Source: Paenibacillus sp. YYML68
GTDB lineage: Bacteria; Bacillota; Bacilli; Paenibacillales; NBRC-103111
DNA length: 64,000 nucleotides
Reading direction: 5' to 3'
Assembly (NCBI RefSeq): GCF_027923405.1
Contig: NZ_BQYI01000001.1
Location: forward strand, 883,501 to 947,500
Of the stretch, positions 60,305 to 64,000 are shown piece by piece. Under the pieces are notes generated by a model. It did no database searches, was not told the DNA's origin, and worked only from the letters and a program-made list of their open reading frames with translations. The number at the start of each line of letters is the position of its first letter. Position 1 is the first letter of the stretch. Position numbers and translations under genes: made by a program.

Positions 60305-60940
60305 TTGAAGAAGTTCATATTAGGTATGCTGTGCGGAGCGGCCATCATGGCTGCCCCTGTCGTCTATGCAGCTGATGGCGTGTGGGCGCTGTTGTTCCCG
60401 GTGAAGCTGCAATTCAATGGAGAAGCCCGCGAGCTGGGGCCGGGTTATCAAATATTAAATGTCGAAGGACATACGTACGTTCCGCTTCGGTTCATGGCCG
60501 AGCAGCTGGGAGCGGGAGCCTCCTATGACCCTGAGAAAAAGCTCGTGAGCGTCGAGGCCGAGCCTCAGAACGGAAGCGCGGCGGACAAGCTGGTCTGGGC
60601 GGCGCAATACCGGCTGGAGCGGGGGAATGACGGCAAGGCGGTGAAGGCTCTGTTCGGCGAGCCGTCGCAGCTGACGTGGATCGACAGCTCGAAGCAGCAG
60701 ATCGGGCGGTACGATATTGGAGCGAAGTCCGGGTATAAGTTCAGCAGTCTGACGGCGACAGATATTAAGGGACTGGAGAGCGGGGATCTGCAGGCACAGC
60801 TGTTCATTCACTGGACAGCAGGCGGGCTTGTAGATCGCTACAGCCTATGGTACGCGAGGACGCTGCAGGACGGAGAGAGAATATTATTTACTCACAACGT
60901 ATTCCCGGACGGATCGGTCAGCGGGGCAAAATACGAGTAG
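60305..60940 (+). CDS. Secreted copper amine oxidase N-terminal (stalk) domain protein
   Basis: 211 residues starting at TTG 60305 with AAAGGAG 9 bases upstream. The signal peptide LKKFILGMLCGAAIMAAPVVYA is cleaved near residue 22. The mature N-terminus contains the Cu_amine_oxidN1 stalk motif KLQFNGEARELGPGYQILNVEGHTYVPLRFMAEQLGAGASYD (residues about 34-75), a module abundant in Paenibacillaceae secreted proteins; it does not by itself bind copper. The C-terminal part (LVWAAQYRLERGNDGKAVKALFGEPSQLTW) has no recognised family. Presumably envelope-associated. Confidence 0.85.
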   Translation: MKKFILGMLCGAAIMAAPVVYAADGVWALLFPVKLQFNGEARELGPGYQILNVEGHTYVPLRFMAEQLGAGASYDPEKKLVSVEAEPQNGSAADKLVWAAQYRLERGNDGKAVKALFGEPSQLTWIDSSKQQIGRYDIGAKSGYKFSSLTATDIKGLESGDLQAQLFIHWTAGGLVDRYSLWYARTLQDGERILFTHNVFPDGSVSGAKYE

Positions 60941-61067
60941 CGCGGTACGTCGAGGCTGGAGCGTGAAGCGTTAGGCTCCAACGGGTATATAATTGTCAGC
61001 AGGATGGACATCCTATATTTGGTTAAGGTTCAATAAACAATTTACCATTAGGAGGTTCATTATTCAC

Positions 61068-61652
61068 ATGCATACCCAGCAACGCTTTGCCGCTCTTGAG
61101 TTTCTCGAAACGCAGGAGGCGGTGCGCACGAAGGCTGCGCATATCGAACTGTACGGCGTTCTTTTCTCCATGGTGAGTGATCAGCACTTGAAGGACATCT
61201 TGTACAACCAGCAGAAGCGGATGATCGAGGGCTACAACTTCGGTGTGAACCTGCTTCAAGGCCGCGGTGTACAGCTGCACCCGCACACGCCAGAGCTGCG
61301 TGTATACGAGCGTCCGCAGACCGGTCTGCAGCAGCCGTCGATGCCTGCTCCGAACCCGAACGCTACGCAACTGAGCGACGTGTCGATCTCGACGATCGCG
61401 CTGAACCTGCACAAGGCTGGCGCGTCGATGTCGATGCAGTGGGCTTGCGAGTGCGTTGATCCGCAGGTGCGTCAATACCATGCGACGTCCGCGAACATTT
61501 GCCAAGAGATGGCTTGGGAGATGTTCCAATACATGAACTACCGCGGCTACTACCAGGCGCCTCAGCTGGCTGACCACACGATGCGCACGATGATCCAGGC
61601 GGTACAGCCGTCCGGTCAGCAGCAGCCGTACCAGACGCATTTTAACCACTAA
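61068..61652 (+). CDS. CotF-like spore coat protein
   Basis: 194 residues from ATG 61068 (TTAGGAGG upstream). Two ferritin-like helical halves: FAALEFLETQEAVRTKAAHIELYGVLFSMVSDQHLKDIL and STIALNLHKAGASMSMQWACECVDPQVRQYHATSANICQEMAWEMFQYMNYRGYYQAP, joined by a Pro/Asn-rich linker (PSMPAPNPNATQ). The second half with QEMAWEMFQYMNYRGYYQAPQ is typical of the coat protein F family, where Gln/Tyr/Pro-rich tails are common. Expected in the spore coat. A short sporulation peptide gene lies just downstream on the other strand. Confidence 0.87.
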   Translation: MHTQQRFAALEFLETQEAVRTKAAHIELYGVLFSMVSDQHLKDILYNQQKRMIEGYNFGVNLLQGRGVQLHPHTPELRVYERPQTGLQQPSMPAPNPNATQLSDVSISTIALNLHKAGASMSMQWACECVDPQVRQYHATSANICQEMAWEMFQYMNYRGYYQAPQLADHTMRTMIQAVQPSGQQQPYQTHFNH

Positions 61653-61666
61653 TACGAGTAAGACGT

Positions 61667-61698
61667 GAAGCCGGCTCTTCGATCTGAGGGTCGGCTTC
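61667..61698 (+). terminator. Terminator after CotF-like gene
   Basis: GAAGCCG (61667-61673) pairs with CGGCTTC (61692-61698). The T tract is weak. Confidence 0.6.
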
Positions 61699-61713
61699 GT
61701 TATGTAGGAAGGC

Positions 61714-61743
61714 AAGCGCCCCCGTCATGAAGACGAGGGCGCT
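61714..61743 (-). terminator. Hairpin downstream of the YjcZ-type gene
   Basis: AGCGCCCCCGTC and GACGAGGGCGCT flank ATGAA between the convergent CotF-like and YjcZ-type genes, with one mismatch. Confidence 0.65.
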
Positions 61744-61770
61744 GTGCTTATTGGAACGAGTCGCTCGCGA

Positions 61771-61860
61771 TTACAATACGAACGTGCGGCTGATGATAAC
61801 GAGCAAGATGAAGAGCACCAGAATAACACCTGTGGAAGTAAAGCCTGCAGCGTGGGACAT
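61771..61860 (-). CDS. YjcZ-family small sporulation peptide
   Basis: 29 residues on the minus strand, MSHAAGFTSTGVILVLFILL then VIISRTFVL: a short polar head with Gly and Thr, one hydrophobic helix and a terminal R-x-F. This is the hallmark of the YjcZ family of tiny bacillar transmembrane sporulation proteins, which usually occur in several copies per genome. GAGGAGGAATTC directly upstream of the ATG is an ideal ribosome site, which makes chance occurrence unlikely. It probably associates with forespore or spore membranes; the exact role is unknown. Confidence 0.88.
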   Translation of the reverse strand: MSHAAGFTSTGVILVLFILLVIISRTFVL

Positions 61861-62202
61861 ATTGAATTCCTCCTCGATTGTCGTTGTAGGTATCGGGGCC
61901 TCAGTCCCGATTACGTTAACAGTGTATGGGGGAGGACGGCTGCTTGTTTGGGCGGCAGCCCTTCTTAGGCTGAATTAGGCGTTCGCCGAGTGGATAGGAC
62001 TTGTATACTAACAAGCCGGGACGACGGTATGAAGATCTGTTATTCGTCATGCAGCTGGGACAGGGGCCTGGGTATTCGTACACTGGTTAAAAATGGACAT
62101 ACCTGCTACGATACGGTTACTACTATTATGAGTGGGCAGCCTACATGAAGTTGATGAGGGGCGTTGCCGCGGACAACGCTTCACGAAGGGAGCAGGCGCT
62201 CG
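61861..62202. other. Intergenic region between YjcZ-type and HD-domain genes
   Basis: It holds the YjcZ-type upstream region, a hairpin GGCTGC/GCAGCC near 61932-61954, and a Tyr-rich but stop-interrupted stretch near 62050-62150. No supported gene. Confidence 0.5.
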
Positions 62203-62868
62203 ATGAATCAAGCGGAGACGATTGCACTCGCACAGCGATATGCAAGAGAGGCACTCGGTCAAGACAGCAGCGGGCATGACTGGCACCACTCGGCTCGCGT
62301 CGCTCGAACGGCGGTGCAGCTCGCTCAGCTGGAGCAAGCCGATTCGTATATCGCCGAGCTTGCGGCCTGGCTGCATGATGTAGCTGATGAGAAGCTGAAC
62401 GAGAGCAAGGAAGCGGGACTGGCTAAGGTGGAGCGGTGGCTTCGTGACGTGTCGGGTGCTGCCGTCGAGGACAGTGCGCATGTGCTGCGCATTATTGCGA
62501 ATATGTCGTACAACGGCGGTCATAGTCAGCCGCTCGATACGATGGAGGGCAAGGTCGTGCAGGATGCTGATCGGCTGGATGCGCTCGGTGCTGTTGGCAT
62601 TGCGCGAACGTTCGCTTATTCCGGTTGGAAGGGTCAGCTCATCTATGATCCCGAGCTGTGCCCGCGTGAGCAGATGAGCGCAGCGGAATATCGGCAGCAG
62701 CGGAGCACGGCGATTAACCATTTCTATGAGAAGCTGCTGAAGCTGAGGGATCTGCTGCATACGGAGTCGGCCCGCAGGCTGGCGGAGGAGCGTCATCAGT
62801 TCATGCTGACGTATCTGGAGCAATTCGCACGGGAGACCGGAGCTGAGCTGCCTGATGTGCTGCGGTAG
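62203..62868 (+). CDS. HD-domain phosphohydrolase (YpgQ/YedJ-like)
   Basis: 221 residues from ATG 62203 (AAGGGAG upstream). HD-superfamily metal ligands: HDWHHSARV (His near residue 20 and HH), LAAWLHDVADEKL (HD pair near residue 58) and the distal Asp in VVQDADRLDALGAVGIARTFAY. The last block, plus INHFYEKLLKLRDLLHTESARRLAEERHQFMLTYLEQF, is typical of the YedJ/YpgQ subgroup, small phosphohydrolases reported to act on nucleotides or pyrophosphate. Cytoplasmic. The upstream frame extension lacks a site. Confidence 0.87.
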   Translation: MNQAETIALAQRYAREALGQDSSGHDWHHSARVARTAVQLAQLEQADSYIAELAAWLHDVADEKLNESKEAGLAKVERWLRDVSGAAVEDSAHVLRIIANMSYNGGHSQPLDTMEGKVVQDADRLDALGAVGIARTFAYSGWKGQLIYDPELCPREQMSAAEYRQQRSTAINHFYEKLLKLRDLLHTESARRLAEERHQFMLTYLEQFARETGAELPDVLR

Positions 62869-63198
62869 CAGCAGTCCTATGCGCGGTAGCAACAGCCTTG
62901 TGCTATGTAGGGTAGGGAACAGCACACGGTAGCTTCGCCAGTTACTTACGGCAGCGTCCTCCCCTTCCTTCCTCCTTCGGCTTCGATCGCGAGTTCGACA
63001 ATCGTGCGAATGGTGACGGATGGTGCTGTTCGTTATACGGCACGATTCGCGCTTATGTGAGGTGTTGCGCAGGCTGTCGGTTGCTGGAGAAGCTTGCCGT
63101 ATACGGGATGCTCGGCTACCCCTATAAATTGACATTGGATGACGAATATATAAGTAAGCACGTACAGCTTGTCTATTACATAAAGGGAGGAATCAACG
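62869..63198. other. 330-bp gap without a recognised gene
   Basis: Contains ATCGTGC/GCACGAT inverted halves near 63001-63050 and a TTGACA (63129-63134) with an AT-rich TATATAA 12 bp on, whose spacing is short for a normal SigA promoter. Nothing else is supported. Confidence 0.4.
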
Positions 63199-63405
63199 AT
63201 GCAGCTGATGAATTGTGGAGGGTGCGGCAAGCTGCAGTTGGGACGAACGCAAGTATTATGTCAGGATTGCTTGAGAAGTCATATGGAGCTTGGCCGTCGT
63301 ATCCGCGATTTCATGAGCAGCCATCCGCGAGCCACTGTCATCGATATATGCAGGGAGATGGGCGTCTCGTTGCAGGTCGTCAATGAATATACGAAACGGG
63401 CATAG
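63199..63405 (+). CDS. Small zinc-ribbon protein resembling the YvyF flagellar-region family
   Basis: 68 residues from ATG 63199 (AAAGGGAGG upstream). The N-terminal zinc ribbon CGGCGKLQLGRTQVLCQDC (two CxxC pairs) is followed by a helical segment that ends in a helix-turn-helix-like RATVIDICREMGVSLQVVNEYTK. The layout matches the N-terminal half of YvyF-type proteins found near flagellar genes in Bacillota, but no flagellar operon is in view. It could be a small transcription or motility regulator. Its stop codon lies inside the stem of the terminator at 63395-63435. Confidence 0.72.
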   Translation: MQLMNCGGCGKLQLGRTQVLCQDCLRSHMELGRRIRDFMSSHPRATVIDICREMGVSLQVVNEYTKRA

Positions 63406-63435
63406 TCATCTCGAGCTGAGATGGCTATGCCCGTT
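63395..63435. terminator. Bidirectional terminator overlapping a stop codon
   Basis: AACGGGCATAG-T-CATCTC, loop GAGCT, GAGATG-G-CTATGCCCGTT (63395-63435). The upstream TAG stop (63403-63405) is part of the stem. Shared with the convergent MFS gene. Confidence 0.9.
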
Positions 63436-63466
63436 GTCGTTCTAGGCGATGGCGTGCTGCGGGCGA

Positions 63467-64000
63467 TTACGGAGCAGGTGTGTCCACAGTGGAGGTGCCT
63501 GGGGTGACAGGCTGTCGCTTGATGCGGCCGAAGGCGAGCCATGCCGCAGCGAGCAGCGTTAAGGCTGCTGTGCCGGTAAGGGCGAGCCCCGCAGCGCCGT
63601 AGGCGGCAAGACTGGCAGCGGCGGCAAGCGGGCCTAGCGCTGCGCCGGTATCGAGGACGACCGTATAGGTCGTCATGTAGGCAACTGCCGAGCGTGAGGC
63701 GGCTTCGTCGGCGGCGAGCGCGTCGGTCAACGTCGTGAGCGCGGTGCCGGCCAGCATGAGGCCGAGCAGTGCCCCAAGCCACGCTGCGAACGGCAGCGGT
63801 GTGCTGAGCGCTGCGAAGCACACGGCAGCGGCAGCGAGCAGCAGTGTGTACAGCCCTAGGCGGTCGCCGTGTCGATCGGACACTCGGCCGATCCACGGGG
63901 AGAGGAAGGGCGACCATGCCCAGCGTGCGGCTTGCACGATGCCGGTGAGCGCGGCTGCTCCGAGGGACGCGCCGAGTAAGGCAGGCCAGTCGCCGACGGT
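63467..64000 (-). CDS. MFS transporter, C-terminal part (5' end outside window)
   Basis: 178 visible residues, reading from the right window edge without interruption. About five hydrophobic helices with the MFS inter-helix motif SPWIGRVSDRHGDRLGLY near the beginning (motif A: G-x-x-x-D-R-x-G-R-R/K-like), then Ala/Leu-rich helices (LLLAAAAVCFAALSTPLPFAAWLGALLGLMLAGTALTTLTDALA; YTVVLDTGAALGPLAAAASLAAYGAAGLALTGTAALTLLAAAWLAFG). This corresponds to the second six-helix half of a major facilitator. Substrate unknown. The cytoplasmic tail is short and Pro/Thr-rich. Confidence 0.85.
   Translation of the reverse strand, partial: TVGDWPALLGASLGAAALTGIVQAARWAWSPFLSPWIGRVSDRHGDRLGLYTLLLAAAAVCFAALSTPLPFAAWLGALLGLMLAGTALTTLTDALAADEAASRSAVAYMTTYTVVLDTGAALGPLAAAASLAAYGAAGLALTGTAALTLLAAAWLAFGRIKRQPVTPGTSTVDTPAP

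Noticed and set aside
62050-62155. Tyr-rich small gene upstream of the HD-domain gene
   Set aside because: The frame giving YGYYYYEWAAYMK is interrupted by a TAA after MQLGQGPGYSYTG and has no ribosome site. It could be a decayed coat peptide gene but support is too thin.

Overview
The window reads as a chromosomal segment of a spore-forming, moderately GC-rich Bacillota, most likely Paenibacillus or a close relative. The indications are Gram-positive Shine-Dalgarno sites (AAGGAGG) with frequent TTG/GTG starts, a CotF-type coat protein, a 29-residue YjcZ-type sporulation peptide, a copper-amine-oxidase-N stalk protein, a YneQ-like protein, a PL3 pectate lyase, and a giant RCC1/cadherin-like/Ig-like secreted protein. 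No rRNA, tRNA, CRISPR array or prophage was recognised.

Layout. (1) 1-10379: the right-hand part of an exopolysaccharide cluster: UDP-sugar dehydrogenase (5' truncated by the window), GT2, Wzx-type flippase, GT4, a split Alg14/Alg13-like glycosyltransferase pair, a secreted glycoside hydrolase with a carbohydrate-binding module inserted into its barrel, an NTP_transf_5 protein and a VanZ-like protein. The flippase-to-Alg13 core is clearly more AT-rich than its surroundings. (2) 10393-14034: a tiny membrane protein, a TPP-dependent pyruvate oxidase-like enzyme, an AraC regulator and an SRPBCC protein. (3) 14317-24390: a signalling block. A CheY-like/FapA/PilZ operon sits behind a promoter overlapped by a consensus cre site. 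It is followed by an unknown multi-TM protein coupled to a 1929-residue kinase-ATPase-GAF-PAS-PAS-GGDEF protein. PilZ (c-di-GMP reader) and GGEEF (writer) suggest a c-di-GMP theme. (4) 24451-34145: housekeeping and stress genes (LacI regulator, glutathione peroxidase, XPD/DinG-like helicase, YkuD L,D-transpeptidase, histidine phosphatase, DUF1284, DUF4870, phosphoesterase), interrupted by a complete IS4-family element with a 10-bp target duplication. The element landed inside a terminator hairpin. (5) 34388-41844: secreted pectate lyase, SH3-like secreted protein, PTH2, MobB/MobA, a large secreted lamin-tail protein and ribokinase. (6) 42126-55124: a 4332-residue secreted mosaic protein carrying eight near-identical tandem 288-bp Ig-like repeats. 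(7) 55222-58378: a CsoR-type copper operon, copZ-copA, whose intergenic gap holds a 27-bp minisatellite. (8) 58739-64000: UppP, a DUF2325 protein behind two Fur-box-like sites, a stalk protein, spore proteins, an HD phosphohydrolase, a small YvyF-like protein and a partial MFS transporter.

The most rewarding items for follow-up are: the IS insertion into a terminator together with the element's own insulating terminators; the mosaic 8 x 288-bp repeat array; the kinase-to-GGDEF megaprotein and its membrane partner; the cre-controlled CheY/FapA/PilZ operon; an orphan perfect Shine-Dalgarno upstream of the pectate lyase (possible mRNA-stabilising STAB-SD); an apparent +1 frameshift near 26349; the copZ-copA minisatellite; and the Fur-box/DUF2325 pairing. 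All family calls are from reading motifs by eye. No database search was run.
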